A DNA stretch of 64,000 nucleotides from Natronospira elongata (GCF_034931365.1 NZ_JAYGII010000009.1:1-64000), one strand, 5' to 3'; positions 41,290 to 51,099 are shown, numbered from the stretch's first letter. The notes: a model not told the origin generated them from the sequence alone. Program-made: numbers and translations.

Positions 41290-43215
41290 ATGAACGAGCA
41301 GGCAGATCAGGACAAGTACTGGGAAGCACGCTACCGCGACGCCCTGGAACGCCTTGAAGCCCAGGGCCGGGAAGTGCAGTCACTGGAACGGCGCATGCGT
41401 CAGGCCAGCGCCCGATTGGCGGTCGCGGGCCTGGGCGGCGATGCGGAACTTAGCCAGCATCTCGAGTCAATCCGCACTGCGGCACGCGCCCAGGCATCCA
41501 TGGACGAACTGTTCGGGCGGGTGAATCAGATGGGAGAGTACCTGCGGCGCCGCAGCCGCCAGGAACTCCGGGTGCCGGAAGCCACCAGCCGTCCCGAGTC
41601 CGTCCTGCGCCGATTACTCCTCCAGATTCTGATCCACCTGCGCGAAGAAGCCGGCAAGGACGAAGAACTGGACGCCCTGGCACTGCGCCTGCCGGATGCC
41701 GATCGCCACGAACTTGCCCGCGGCGCCGGGGTGTTGGAGCGTCACCTTGCCAGGCGCTTCAACCAGGAAGAAGGGCGTGGGCGAAAAGGCCTCGGGCTGT
41801 TCCAACTGCCCGGCAAAAGCCGGGATCCGGGGCCGCCGGCACTCTCCCTGCTGCTCACCGGCCTGCGGGACCGCCTGGATAACGAACGCCTGAATAACCT
41901 TCAACAGCGCCTCGACCAGGGTGGTGGCAAGGCCCTGATGGAGGTCTGTCGGGACCTGGTAGGGCTGCTGGAGGCAGCCCTGGACGGCGAACGTCCTGAA
42001 CCGGTTTCGACGCCGGCATCAGAGGACAAGGATGAAAACGAATCGCAGACGGTGGTCGAGAAGGCCCAGCCCGGCACCGGCGATTCAGACCAGGCATTGA
42101 AATCCAAGCCGACGGACGATGCCCCGGAGGCGGGCGAGTCCGGGTTCCGACTGGGCGACGGTGGCCGCCGACTGATCCACGCCCTCAGTGTGCCCGAGCC
42201 ATTTGTCGCCGAGGCCAGGTCGCTGCTGGAAAACGCCAACGAGGCACTGACAGAGGAAAAAAGCGCCCTCGCCTGGATGGAAGCCCTGTCCGAGCTGATC
42301 CAGCGCTACCGGGCCGCGATTGATCGGGAACGCGATGCCCTGCGCCAGTTTCTGCAGACGGTCCTCAGCCGTCTTTCGGAACTGGAGAAACATGTGGGTG
42401 AGGAACGCCGGTCCCGGGCCAGGCAGGCCACGGACGGACGAAAGCTGGACGAGGCAGTCGCAAGGGATCTTCGGGGCATCCAGGAAACGGTTCGCCAAAG
42501 CCGGGACCTGGGCAGCATCGGCAAGGCCATCAACCAACGCCTCAACAGTCTCGACAGGCACCTTTCAAGCCGCCGTCGACTCGACCAGCGAGAACAGACG
42601 GCGGCGGAGAAACGGCTGGAGGCCATGGCAAGCCGGCTCAAGGAAATGGAGAGCGAAGCCGACCGTCTGCGGGAACAACTGCAGCGCGCGGAGAAGCGGT
42701 CCACAATTGATCCGCTGACCAAGTTGCCCAATCGACGCGGCTACGAGGCACGGCTTCGCTACGAATTCGAACGGCACCGCCGCCACGATCGTCCCCTGGT
42801 ACTGGCGGTCTGTGATCTTGATGACTTCAAGCTGGTCAATGACCAGCTTGGTCATGCCGGCGGGGATGATGCCCTGTCCCAGGTGGCCGAGGTCCTTCGT
42901 CAGGTATTGCGGGAAACCGATTTTGTCGCACGCTTTGGTGGCGAGGAGTTCGTGCTGCTGCTGCCGGAAACCGAACTGGAGGCAGCCGTGGCGCTGGCGG
43001 ATCGCCTGCGCGAGAAGATCCGCAACCACGGTTTCGAGCATGACGGGGTCAAGTACGGCTTGAGCGCCTCTTTCGGCGTGGCCGCCTTCAGTCCGGGAGA
43101 GAGTGCCCAGTCGGTCTTTCGGCGGGCGGACGAGGCCGTCTATCGTGCCAAGCAGAACGGCCGCAACCAGGTGGCCGCGGCCGCTCCGCCAGACAGCGTC
43201 TCGACACCTCAGTAA
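41290..43215 (+). CDS. Soluble diguanylate cyclase with long coiled-coil N-terminus (DgcP-like)
   Basis: The 641-residue protein has no membrane segment. The N-terminus (DKYWEARYRDALERLEAQGR) and the following helical domain resemble Pseudomonas DgcP, a polar cyclase that interacts with FimV; this is recalled, not searched. Long Glu/Arg-rich coiled coils occupy about 230-460. The GGDEF domain carries RFGGEEF near residue 550 with an intact I-site RETD five residues before. It should make c-di-GMP under feedback control. Its end overlaps the convergent sodC stop by 7 bases. Confidence 0.88.
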   Translation: MNEQADQDKYWEARYRDALERLEAQGREVQSLERRMRQASARLAVAGLGGDAELSQHLESIRTAARAQASMDELFGRVNQMGEYLRRRSRQELRVPEATSRPESVLRRLLLQILIHLREEAGKDEELDALALRLPDADRHELARGAGVLERHLARRFNQEEGRGRKGLGLFQLPGKSRDPGPPALSLLLTGLRDRLDNERLNNLQQRLDQGGGKALMEVCRDLVGLLEAALDGERPEPVSTPASEDKDENESQTVVEKAQPGTGDSDQALKSKPTDDAPEAGESGFRLGDGGRRLIHALSVPEPFVAEARSLLENANEALTEEKSALAWMEALSELIQRYRAAIDRERDALRQFLQTVLSRLSELEKHVGEERRSRARQATDGRKLDEAVARDLRGIQETVRQSRDLGSIGKAINQRLNSLDRHLSSRRRLDQREQTAAEKRLEAMASRLKEMESEADRLREQLQRAEKRSTIDPLTKLPNRRGYEARLRYEFERHRRHDRPLVLAVCDLDDFKLVNDQLGHAGGDDALSQVAEVLRQVLRETDFVARFGGEEFVLLLPETELEAAVALADRLREKIRNHGFEHDGVKYGLSASFGVAAFSPGESAQSVFRRADEAVYRAKQNGRNQVAAAAPPDSVSTPQ

Positions 43216-43775
43216 GCGTTCACCACCCCGCAGGCAATGCGGGCACCGGCACCGCCAATGGGCTGGGAGTAGTGATCGTCCGCGCCCTCGTGAATCACCA
43301 GGGCCGTACCGTCACCGTAAAGCAGTCCGGCTTTCTCACCGTGCAGGTCAACACCCGGCGCATAGATCTCCGCCTTTGTGCTGCCATCACCATGGGTCCA
43401 GATATTGGGCAGATCGCCCCGCTCAGGCCCTTCCGGGTTCATCAGGCCATGTTCCCGACCATCCGGGTCCAGATGCCCGCCAGAGGCCACGAACCCGTCG
43501 TGGTGATCCTCGCAGGTACCCTTCTCATGGATATGGATGGCTTTCCATCCTTCCGGCAGGCCATTCAGGTGCAGCCGGATGACCACGCCTTTCGGGCCTT
43601 GCCGGATCACCGCCTTGCCAATCACCTCGCCGTCATTATCCCGCATCTCGGCAACCGCCCGCTCCGCCTTCGCTTTCTCGCCCTTGTCCTTGTCCTTGTC
43701 GTGATCATGAGCAACAAGCGCGGAGGCAAACAGCAAGCCGCCGGCGGTGAGTGCTGTCAGTAGCAGTTTCTTCAT
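43209..43775 (-). CDS. sodC: Periplasmic Cu/Zn superoxide dismutase
   Basis: SodC dismutates superoxide in the periplasm. The 188-residue product has signal peptide MKKLLLTALTAGGLLFASAL, followed by a His/Asp/Lys-rich segment AHDHDKDKDKGEK that may bind metal. The copper and zinc ligands are present in AIHIHEKGTC, GGHLDPDGREHG and the conserved VIHEGADDH. GGAGARIACGVV carries the second cysteine of the disulphide. The ATG is preceded by GAGGTGACGC. It lies between the cyclase and the S9 peptidase gene and is likely monocistronic or transcribed after that peptidase. Confidence 0.95.
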   Translation of the reverse strand: MKKLLLTALTAGGLLFASALVAHDHDKDKDKGEKAKAERAVAEMRDNDGEVIGKAVIRQGPKGVVIRLHLNGLPEGWKAIHIHEKGTCEDHHDGFVASGGHLDPDGREHGLMNPEGPERGDLPNIWTHGDGSTKAEIYAPGVDLHGEKAGLLYGDGTALVIHEGADDHYSQPIGGAGARIACGVVNAY

Positions 43776-43800
43776 GCGTCACCTCTTTCAGTTCAAGCAG

Positions 43801-46635
43801 TCAGTCGGATTCATGACCCAGTGTAGCGCCCTTCTCCAGGGCCGGAATGCCCGACTCCAGCCAGCGTGGCGCCGGCTCGTCCTTGAGGTAATGGTCAAAG
43901 AACTGCTGCAGACGGATCTGCCAGTCCTCCCGGTTGGCGAAGGTGGTGGGCCAATGGGGCTCATCGTTGTAGTTGATCAGCCAGGCAGGACGACTGAGAC
44001 GGCGCAGGGCGACGAATAACTCAATCCCCTGCTCCCAGGGCACCGCCCCGTCCTGATCGTTGTGCATCATCAGCAGGGGGGTATTGATCTGGTCGGCCAT
44101 GAAGATGGGCGAGTTGTGCAGATAAAGGGACTTGTCCTCCCACAGGGTCTTGCCCAGGCGGCTCTGGGTTCGCTCATACTGGAACATGCGGCTCATGCCG
44201 GTGCGCCAGCGGATGCCACCATAGGCACTGACCATGTTGGAGACCGGTGCGCCCCCGGCAGCGGCCCGGAAGAAATCCGTCTGGGTCACCATGTAGGAAA
44301 TCTTGTAACCGGCCCAGCTATGTCCCTGGATACCGACACGGTCGGCATCCACCCAGTCCTCTTCAGCCAGTGCCCGGGTCTTGGGCATGATCGACTCCAT
44401 GGCCGAATCCCCCGGATAACCTTCCCGGTACCAGACATCCGGCACGAAGACGATGTAGTCATTGCTGGTATAGAAAGTGGGTATGATCACCGAACGATGG
44501 GCCTGGGGCGGGCGATGGGAATGCAAGCCCTCGGAAGCCCGCTCGTAGAAATACACGATCATGGGGTATTCCCGCTCGGGATCGAAATCCTCGGGCTTGA
44601 ACAGCAGACCGTCATGGGGCTTGCCGGTCTTGCTGTCCCAATGGACCAGCTCCACCTGGCCCCAGCGATAATCCGCCTGCTGGGGATTGACCTCGCTGAG
44701 GCGACGGGTATCGGCGAAGCTGGCATCCATGGCCACCCGCAGGTCCGGAAACTCCTGGAAGTTCTCGCGGGTAAAGAGCAGTGCCTCGCCGTCCTCCGCC
44801 CGCACCGGGCGGCCATAACGATGGGCGGTCATCAGCCGCTCCACCGGCGCCTTGTCCGCATCCACGAAGGCATGATGAAAGCCATGGTCCCGACTCGCCT
44901 CATCAAAGGCAGTCAGCAACAGCGGGGCGTCCGGATCAATGGCCGCCTCATCCGGGTCCAGGTCCACGAAACGATAGCGCCATCCCCGCTCCCGGCCTTT
45001 TTCATGACTCAGACTGCGGGCATTGCCGTTGGCCGGGTCCACCAGCCACAGATCATGGCGGTCATAAAGAATGAAGCCGGCGTCATCGGCCAGCCATCCG
45101 GCCCGGCCCTGGGGATTATCGGCGAAGGGGCGGTCATTGGTGTGATCGCCCAGGGGATGGTCGATTTCCGCCCCAAGGTCGACGACATCTCGACTCTCCA
45201 GATCCATGGCAAACCAGCTCTGCTGCTCCCGGTCCCACCAATTGACATAGCCGGCCGCCGGCGAGATTTCCGGGCGAGCCTGGACGGTCTTGAGAATCAG
45301 CTCGGCCTTGCCGGTCTCGACATCAATCAGCCAGCCGTCGAAATAACGGGGCCAGTCCCAGGAAATCTCCTTGCGGTAGGGCAGGTTGGAAACGCCCAGA
45401 AAGACCGGGGCATCACCTTCCATGGCCATTTCCACCTCCGGGATCTGCTCCCGGCCAAGCTGCACCAGGCGGCCGTCATCATTCAGATGGGCCACCGCCA
45501 AATAGGTACGCTTGCGCTCCTCCTCCAGTTGTTCCAGTTGCATGGGCTGGAGCAGATCGTCCTGCCAGTGCCAGACATCGACGGTGACTTTCTCCTCCTC
45601 CAGCACATCATCGTCGTCCGGCATTTCCACCGGCGCCGGCGCGGTGCCGAAGAAAAGCCGCTCGCCGGATTCGGAGAAATGAGGCGCCCGATGCTTGCTC
45701 ACATGCCAGTCGTCGGCAAGAAAGCGAGATTCCTCATCGACGATTCGCGAGGCGTCGTCTTCACCGGCCGCCCAGTGATAGAGGGCAAAGGCGGCATCGG
45801 GGCGCTCATCGTCCTCGCGCTGATCACGAAACAGGAATGCCAGGCGATCGGCATCGTCACTGAAAGTCAGGGCGCGGTATTCCCCTTCGCCCGAGCGCAG
45901 CCTACGGGATTCCTCGCCGCGGGTATCAAAAAGCTTCAGGCCGTCATCCTCGCCGTCCGGAGTGGTCACCGCCATGGCCAGATAACGGCCATCGGCGGAG
46001 AAAGCGAACTCGCTCACATGATCAAATGTTCGCCGCTCACCATCGGCAAGGCGCTTCAGCACCAGTTCGGTGCCCGGATCACGGCCATCGTCCCGTTCCT
46101 TGTCGTTATCGTTATCGTTGTCGTTGTCGTTGTCGTTGTCGGCACTGTCCTCGTCTTCATCCGGGGCCGGCGGGGCATGAAGCCAGGCCAGCCAATCTCC
46201 GGACTCGGCCGGGAAGCCAAACTCGGCGACTCGGTCGATCTCCGTCAGTTCATCCGTTTCAAGGTCCAGCAGGCCCAGGCCGGGCTGAGGGCGCTGCTCG
46301 GCAGGCACCTCCTCCAGGCGGGCTTCGCGGATTGCCTCGCGCTCGGGCTGAATGTTCAGTGCCAGAAAACGGCTGTCATGGGAGAAACGCGGGGAATCCC
46401 CCCGCGGCACTTCATGGCGGGCATCGCCATCCACGGCGCGCAGCACCAGCGTGGCATCGGATTCCTCCGGAGCCATGGACCAGACCACCCAGCGTCCGTC
46501 GCGGCTGATGGCCTGCTCCTGAATACGCTGCCATTCGGTATAGACTGAATGATCCAGTGGCTGCTTGGCCGCCAGGGGGCCGGCCAGCATCAACAACAGG
46601 GAAAGGGTGAGGAAAGCTGTGACAAGTCTCTTCAT
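43801..46635 (-). CDS. Secreted S9 prolyl-oligopeptidase-family peptidase
   Basis: The 944-residue protein has signal peptide MKRLVTAFLTLSLLLMLAGP, then a beta-propeller of about 600 residues and a C-terminal alpha/beta hydrolase domain. The catalytic serine is in GIQGHSWAGYK (about residue 772), Asp in HNDQDGAVPW and His in NDEPHWPTT. The family cleaves peptides, often after Pro or acyl groups; the GHSWAGY form is common in secreted peptidases of marine and halophilic bacteria. A (Asp-Asn)6 tract lies in a propeller loop. The start MKRL is preceded by AAAGGAACC. The next gene downstream on this strand is sodC. Confidence 0.9.
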   Translation of the reverse strand: MKRLVTAFLTLSLLLMLAGPLAAKQPLDHSVYTEWQRIQEQAISRDGRWVVWSMAPEESDATLVLRAVDGDARHEVPRGDSPRFSHDSRFLALNIQPEREAIREARLEEVPAEQRPQPGLGLLDLETDELTEIDRVAEFGFPAESGDWLAWLHAPPAPDEDEDSADNDNDNDNDNDNDKERDDGRDPGTELVLKRLADGERRTFDHVSEFAFSADGRYLAMAVTTPDGEDDGLKLFDTRGEESRRLRSGEGEYRALTFSDDADRLAFLFRDQREDDERPDAAFALYHWAAGEDDASRIVDEESRFLADDWHVSKHRAPHFSESGERLFFGTAPAPVEMPDDDDVLEEEKVTVDVWHWQDDLLQPMQLEQLEEERKRTYLAVAHLNDDGRLVQLGREQIPEVEMAMEGDAPVFLGVSNLPYRKEISWDWPRYFDGWLIDVETGKAELILKTVQARPEISPAAGYVNWWDREQQSWFAMDLESRDVVDLGAEIDHPLGDHTNDRPFADNPQGRAGWLADDAGFILYDRHDLWLVDPANGNARSLSHEKGRERGWRYRFVDLDPDEAAIDPDAPLLLTAFDEASRDHGFHHAFVDADKAPVERLMTAHRYGRPVRAEDGEALLFTRENFQEFPDLRVAMDASFADTRRLSEVNPQQADYRWGQVELVHWDSKTGKPHDGLLFKPEDFDPEREYPMIVYFYERASEGLHSHRPPQAHRSVIIPTFYTSNDYIVFVPDVWYREGYPGDSAMESIMPKTRALAEEDWVDADRVGIQGHSWAGYKISYMVTQTDFFRAAAGGAPVSNMVSAYGGIRWRTGMSRMFQYERTQSRLGKTLWEDKSLYLHNSPIFMADQINTPLLMMHNDQDGAVPWEQGIELFVALRRLSRPAWLINYNDEPHWPTTFANREDWQIRLQQFFDHYLKDEPAPRWLESGIPALEKGATLGHESD
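46102..46140 (-). repeat. In-frame hexanucleotide microsatellite coding Asp-Asn repeats in the S9 peptidase
   Basis: GTCGTT and ATCGTT units are repeated about six times, read on the minus strand as alternating Asp and Asn codons. The tract sits in an already acidic loop (DEDEDSAD... KERDDGRD). Because it is a multiple of three, slippage would only change loop length. Confidence 0.9.
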
Positions 46636-46694
46636 TCCGGTTCCTTTGGCTTCCAATATCACTCCGCTGTCTGACGGGTTCAGGCCCCAGGGGT

Positions 46695-46991
46695 TCATTC
46701 CACGGTGGCCTCCAGCACCAGAAACTCCGGTTCCAGGCGCCGGCTGACCGCGGCATCCATGGCCTCAACGATTTCGGGATCCGGCACGCCCCGCTCCATG
46801 GCCAGAAAGTACTGCTCCCGACTCGGCCAGGCGGTCCAGGCCATCCAGACCTGTTCCTCGCCCCGGTGCAGACGCGCCGCCTCGGCGCCATAGAGCTGGC
46901 AGTACTGCTGACTGAGCGCTTCCCAGCTCTGACGAAACTGACTTTCCTTGCCGGGGCGTATCTCCCAGCGATATACAATGACAAACCCCAT
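46695..46991 (-). CDS. ABM (antibiotic biosynthesis monooxygenase)-like small protein
   Basis: The 98-residue protein has the dimeric ferredoxin-like pattern of ABM proteins: the first strand FVIVYRWEIRPGKESQF, then a helix QSWEALSQQY and a strand QVWMAWTAWPSREQY. Known members handle aromatic or haem substrates, or have no known role. It precedes the S9 peptidase on the same strand with a 59-base gap. No cofactor motif is expected for this family, so function remains open. Confidence 0.7.
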   Translation of the reverse strand: MGFVIVYRWEIRPGKESQFRQSWEALSQQYCQLYGAEAARLHRGEEQVWMAWTAWPSREQYFLAMERGVPDPEIVEAMDAAVSRRLEPEFLVLEATVE

Positions 46992-47141
46992 TCGCTGAAT
47001 AACCCCCTAACCAGTTGCGAACCAATATCGCTACCAGTATAAAGCCCCTCCGAATCAAGATATGCTCGGAATTGAACGGTTGTTGCCTTTTGGGCGTCTA
47101 CAGTGCCATCACCCACCCGGCAGGAGTAAGACCAAGCAGTG

Positions 47142-48356
47142 ATGAACAGGATGTTGAACGCGGGCCTGATTGCGATGGGCCTATATCTGGCCGCCCCCCA
47201 GGGCGCCCAGGCCGAGGTGGAGCAGGCTGACTTTGCCGCCTGCATCGATCGTATCGCCCACCAGGCCCAGGCCGAAGGAATCTCCACCCGCATTGTCGAC
47301 CAGAAACTGCGCCCGGCCCGGCATATCGACCGGGTGATCGAGCTGGATCGTCGCCAGCCCGAGTTCACGACGCCCTTTCATGACTACCTCAATCGCCGTG
47401 TCAACGAGCAACGGATCCGTCAGGGCCGGCAATTGCTGGAGGAGCACGGTGAACTGTTGCAGAGCGTGGCCCGGCAGTATGGCGTCCCGGCCCAATACCT
47501 GGTGGCCTTCTGGGGGCTGGAGACCAACTACGGCAGCTTCTTCGGCCGCATGCCGGTGATTGATTCCCTCGCCACCCTGGCCTGCGATCTGCGGCGCAGC
47601 GATTATTTCACCGGCGAGCTACTCGCCGCCCTGCGAATCCTCGACGAAGGCGCCATCGACCTCGAGCGCATGGAGGGCTCCTGGGCCGGCGCCATGGGGC
47701 ATGTCCAGTTCATGCCCTCGGTCTTCCTTCGCTACGCGGTTGACCACGATGGCAGCGGCCGTCGGGACCTGTGGGGCAGCATTCCCGACGCCATGGCATC
47801 GGCTGCCAATTTCCTCAGCCATATCGGCTGGGAGACCGGCTACCGCTGGGGCCGGGAAGTAAGCTTGCCGGAGGATTTCGACTTCCAGTTGGCCGGCGGC
47901 GACCGACGCAAGTCCCTGGCTGAATGGTCTCGTCTTGGGGTGCGGCGAGGTGATGGCGCACCCCTGCCCCCGGTGGACATCGAAGCCGCGCTGCTACTGC
48001 CGGCGGGCCACCGCGGTCCCGCCTTTCTGGTCTATGACAATTTCAATGTCATCATGCGCTGGAACCGTTCCGAGTATTACGCCCTCTCCGTCGGCATACT
48101 CGCCGACCGGATTGCCGGCGCCAGCGGCCTGCACAATCCACCGCCCGAGGACGTCCCGCGCCTGAGCCGGGACCAGGTCCAGGATCTCCAGGCCCGCCTG
48201 CGTGAGGAGGGCCATGACCCCGGCCCCGTGGACGGCATCCTCGGCCCCGCCACCCGGCGTGCCATTCGCAGCTTCCAGAGCGAACAGGGCCTGGTCGCCG
48301 ATGGCTTCCCCGACCCGGCCGTCCTCGACGCCCTCGACGTCTCCACCAGTAGCTAG
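47142..48356 (+). CDS. Lytic murein transglycosylase (MltB family) with peptidoglycan-binding domain
   Basis: The 404-residue protein has signal peptide MNRMLNAGLIAMGLYLAAP, ending near AQA. The SLT_2/MltB domain has the catalytic Glu in WGLETNYGSFFG (about residue 128) and GHVQFMPSVFLRYAVD. The C-terminal PG_binding_1 domain (about 345-400) reads LQARLREEGHDPGPVDGILG and AIRSFQSEQGL. It cleaves the glycan strand of peptidoglycan, making anhydromuropeptides. An adjacent in-frame GTG (47139) is an alternative start. No lipobox is present, so it is a soluble form. Confidence 0.92.
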   Translation: MNRMLNAGLIAMGLYLAAPQGAQAEVEQADFAACIDRIAHQAQAEGISTRIVDQKLRPARHIDRVIELDRRQPEFTTPFHDYLNRRVNEQRIRQGRQLLEEHGELLQSVARQYGVPAQYLVAFWGLETNYGSFFGRMPVIDSLATLACDLRRSDYFTGELLAALRILDEGAIDLERMEGSWAGAMGHVQFMPSVFLRYAVDHDGSGRRDLWGSIPDAMASAANFLSHIGWETGYRWGREVSLPEDFDFQLAGGDRRKSLAEWSRLGVRRGDGAPLPPVDIEAALLLPAGHRGPAFLVYDNFNVIMRWNRSEYYALSVGILADRIAGASGLHNPPPEDVPRLSRDQVQDLQARLREEGHDPGPVDGILGPATRRAIRSFQSEQGLVADGFPDPAVLDALDVSTSS

Positions 48357-48361
48357 TCCCT

Positions 48362-50383
48362 CTACCAGGGCCACAGATCCCAGGCGAGGCCGAAGCTGGC
48401 CAGGCCGATGACCCCCAGGGCAGTCAGGCTGAGGCCGGTCATGCCGGCACGGCTGTGGCGGTGATGGTTGCGGACCATCTGCACCAGGCCGGCCACGGCC
48501 AGGACCAGCGACAGAGGCGCCAACCAGGCAATCCAGCCGGCCCAGGGCAGAAAGCCGGCCAGGAACAGGGCCTCGGTCAGCTCACTGGTCCGCCAGGCCA
48601 CAATCCCCATACCCACCAGCCAGGCAATGATGGCCGTCGCCGCCAGGAAGATCAGCAGACGGGCACCGCTGGTCCGGGGTATGGGCGCACGATTGATGCG
48701 GCCACCGACAAAGCCCACCGTCAGGGCGAGAAAACCGCCCCCGGCCAGCAGCAGGGACAGCCCGGCCCAAAGCCCATGCCGCCCCATGGCCTCGGGCTCG
48801 GTTTCCATCAGCAAGATGCCCTTGATCGGTGCCCGGGTCTGAAAGACCCGTCCCAGATACTCGGCGGCCTCCTCACCGGACTCCACGCATTCCTCGTCCA
48901 GGGGCGCGGAGGGGTCATCAAAGAAATCGTTCATGAAATCCCCGGCACAATCCACCGAGCGGGTGGGCCCGTGACCGGCATGGGGGAATTCCACATAGCG
49001 ACCATTCTCCAGACCATCCATGATGTAGCGGGCCAGCGGCGGCGGGGTGATGGGGTCCCAGGCCCCATTGGCGACCACAATGGGGATATCCGTGCGCGGC
49101 TGTTCGTATTGCTCCCGTGGCCGCGGTGTCAGCCCGACCTCGCGACAGATCTGAGGCCCCATCGCCACCACCTCGGGGTGACCGAAGGCCTGGGCCAGGG
49201 TGGGATAGCGTTCCAGGTCACCGGGATAGAGCCGGGCCTGTTCGTCGATGTAGTGATCCAGACAGCGCACCGCCAGGCCCATGCCCATGCTTGAGCCCAT
49301 GCCGCCACTGGTGTCGGCCAGTGCCAAGGCCCGGAAGAAATCCTCGTCCCGATCCTCAACCGCACGGGCCAGGCGATCCATGATGGCGGGAATGGCCGGG
49401 TGATAGGCCTGTTCATAAAGCAGGCTGAAGGGCAGCCCGGCGATCAGGTCCTGAAACATCCAGGCCTTGCCCTCGGGATGACGCACGCTCTCCGGCACGG
49501 ATACCTCGACGGGGTTTTCCCGCATGGCATCGATGGCATCGAGATAACGCTCTTCCAGATCGGCATGGGCACGGGCACAGCGCCGCTGGTCGGCACAGGC
49601 CGCATGCAGCATTTCCAGGTCACGGGCATACCAGTGGGAAATGCGCATCATATTATCCAGATCCAGCGGCACGATGGCATCCAGCACCATGGCTGCAATG
49701 CCGTCAGGGTCCTCCTTGATCAGGGCCTGACCCAGCACCGAACCGTAGGAAATACCCCAGACATTCCATTGTTCATAACCCAGGGCCATGCGCAGTGCAC
49801 GCACATCACGGGCATTCTCAAAGGTGTTGTAGCCGCGAAGGTCCACCCCGCGGGCGCTGGCCTTCTCGAAGCAGCGGCGGGCACTGTCCATGAAGGCTTC
49901 CTGGGCACCGCGGAAGCTGTCACGGGCCCGCTCGCCCGGCATGCGGTCGGTGAAGAACGGGCAGAAATCCCCGGAATGACCGATACCCCGTTGCTCCAGG
50001 ATGTAGAGATCCCGGCGTTCGAGGATGCCATGGTTCCGAAGGCGGTCCACATAACCTTCCACCGTCACCCCGGGCCCGCCGGTGAGATAGATGGCCGGAT
50101 CCTCTCGGACCTCATCTTCCTTGCCTTCCGGCGGCTGGGCCGCAATCCGCACATAATGAAGCTCAATACTGCGACTGCCGCTGACCTCGCGGTTTTCCGG
50201 CACCTCCACCAGACCGCATTCGATGTCACCGTGATCGAAGTCGATTCGATCCCGGAAGGGGCAATCCAGCGCTTGCGCCTGCTCCGCGCGCAGGAACTCC
50301 ATCTCGGCGGGATCCACCACCGCCTCGGCGGCGATCACGGACCCGGCCCACAACATCGGCAACACGATCAAGGCACGCAGCAT
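48362..50383 (-). CDS. Alpha/beta hydrolase of the TAP/prolyl aminopeptidase (S33) type with C-terminal membrane segments
   Basis: The 673-residue protein has signal peptide MLRALIVLPMLWAGSVIA. The hydrolase fold has YLTGGPGVTVEGY, the nucleophile elbow WGISYGSVLG, Asp in NGAWDPITPP and His in FPHAGHGPTRS, matching tripeptidyl- or prolyl-aminopeptidases. After about residue 540 there are four predicted transmembrane helices (from HGLWAGLSLLLAGGGFLAL to LSLTALGVIGLASFGLAW). That is unusual for this family and suggests the enzyme is held in the inner membrane facing the periplasm. ATG 50383 is preceded by GGGGGG. It is convergent with the transglycosylase, 5 bases away. Confidence 0.85.
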   Translation of the reverse strand: MLRALIVLPMLWAGSVIAAEAVVDPAEMEFLRAEQAQALDCPFRDRIDFDHGDIECGLVEVPENREVSGSRSIELHYVRIAAQPPEGKEDEVREDPAIYLTGGPGVTVEGYVDRLRNHGILERRDLYILEQRGIGHSGDFCPFFTDRMPGERARDSFRGAQEAFMDSARRCFEKASARGVDLRGYNTFENARDVRALRMALGYEQWNVWGISYGSVLGQALIKEDPDGIAAMVLDAIVPLDLDNMMRISHWYARDLEMLHAACADQRRCARAHADLEERYLDAIDAMRENPVEVSVPESVRHPEGKAWMFQDLIAGLPFSLLYEQAYHPAIPAIMDRLARAVEDRDEDFFRALALADTSGGMGSSMGMGLAVRCLDHYIDEQARLYPGDLERYPTLAQAFGHPEVVAMGPQICREVGLTPRPREQYEQPRTDIPIVVANGAWDPITPPPLARYIMDGLENGRYVEFPHAGHGPTRSVDCAGDFMNDFFDDPSAPLDEECVESGEEAAEYLGRVFQTRAPIKGILLMETEPEAMGRHGLWAGLSLLLAGGGFLALTVGFVGGRINRAPIPRTSGARLLIFLAATAIIAWLVGMGIVAWRTSELTEALFLAGFLPWAGWIAWLAPLSLVLAVAGLVQMVRNHHRHSRAGMTGLSLTALGVIGLASFGLAWDLWPW

Positions 50384-50603
50384 GGGAACCCCCCTTCCTT
50401 GCGACACAAAGCCTCAAAGATAGCCCATTAGGCACGGCTCTGCGACACGCTTTGCCTGAGCCCATTCAATTGCAAGCGGCCTGGCTGCTTTCCATGGTCT
50501 GGAAGCGTTCGCACACAGTCTTCACCAAGCCAATTCGGGGCAAGCCGGATGGGAGGACTGAGCCGACCGCTCCCTGCTGTCCCTGCGCTTTCCGGAACGT
50601 CAG

Positions 50604-50640
50604 AAAAACAAAAACCCCGCCAGCCGGAGCTGACGGGGTT
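50604..50640 (-). terminator. Rho-independent terminator of the DUF3617 gene
   Basis: On the minus strand AACCCCG-T-CAGC pairs with GCTG-G-CGGGGTT around a TCCG loop, followed by a run of T residues (the A-rich stretch 50604-50614 on the plus strand). It lies 22 bases beyond the stop at 50662. The remaining gap to 50384 shows no other structure. Confidence 0.92.
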
Positions 50641-50661
50641 TGGCTGAGGACAGCGCGAATA

Positions 50662-51099
50662 TCAGCAGTCGCCTATACGCTCGCCCTCGCTGATGACCTT
50701 CATGCTCATCTCGCCCATGGGGGTAACCAGCTTGCCGTGCATCTCACCGCTCATGGTGGTGCCGTGGAAGCTCATGTTGGCATCCATTTCCACGGACATG
50801 CCGGACTCGTGCTCACAGGACATGGAATAGCTCATGCCCGAGGAAGACACGTTCTGGTCGGTGATGGTGCACTCCTCCACGCCATCCAGCTCGGCGAAGA
50901 AATCCCGATCATCGATCTCTTCCTGGGTGATGCACTCCTGTTCGGTGCTGGTTTCTTCCTGCTCACCCATGGGCCCCCCCTCGAAAGTGGTCACATTGGT
51001 GTGTTCCCACATGCCGGGTTCGATATTGGGCGTGTCTGCCTGGGCCTGGGAACAGGCCAGCGCCAGCAGCGCGGCAATGGCAATCAAGATATTACGCAT
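50662..51099 (-). CDS. Exported DUF3617 protein
   Basis: The 145-residue protein has signal peptide MRNILIAIAALLALACSQAQA and a DUF3617 body opening IEPGMWEHTNVT. A conserved Cys in EQECITQEE and Cys residues in EECTITDQN, SMSCEHES and the C-terminal GDC are present, so disulphides are likely. It is strongly acidic and rich in Met and Glu. The function of DUF3617 proteins is not known. The start is chosen at ATG 51099 with AGGAGAGAGAC upstream. It is a single gene with its own terminator. Confidence 0.85.
   Translation of the reverse strand: MRNILIAIAALLALACSQAQADTPNIEPGMWEHTNVTTFEGGPMGEQEETSTEQECITQEEIDDRDFFAELDGVEECTITDQNVSSSGMSYSMSCEHESGMSVEMDANMSFHGTTMSGEMHGKLVTPMGEMSMKVISEGERIGDC

Noticed and set aside
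44062..46548. Long plus-strand open frame of 828 codons
   Set aside because: It is antisense to the S9 peptidase, which has a signal peptide and a full catalytic triad. The antisense product has no domain, and long antisense frames are common in GC-rich DNA.
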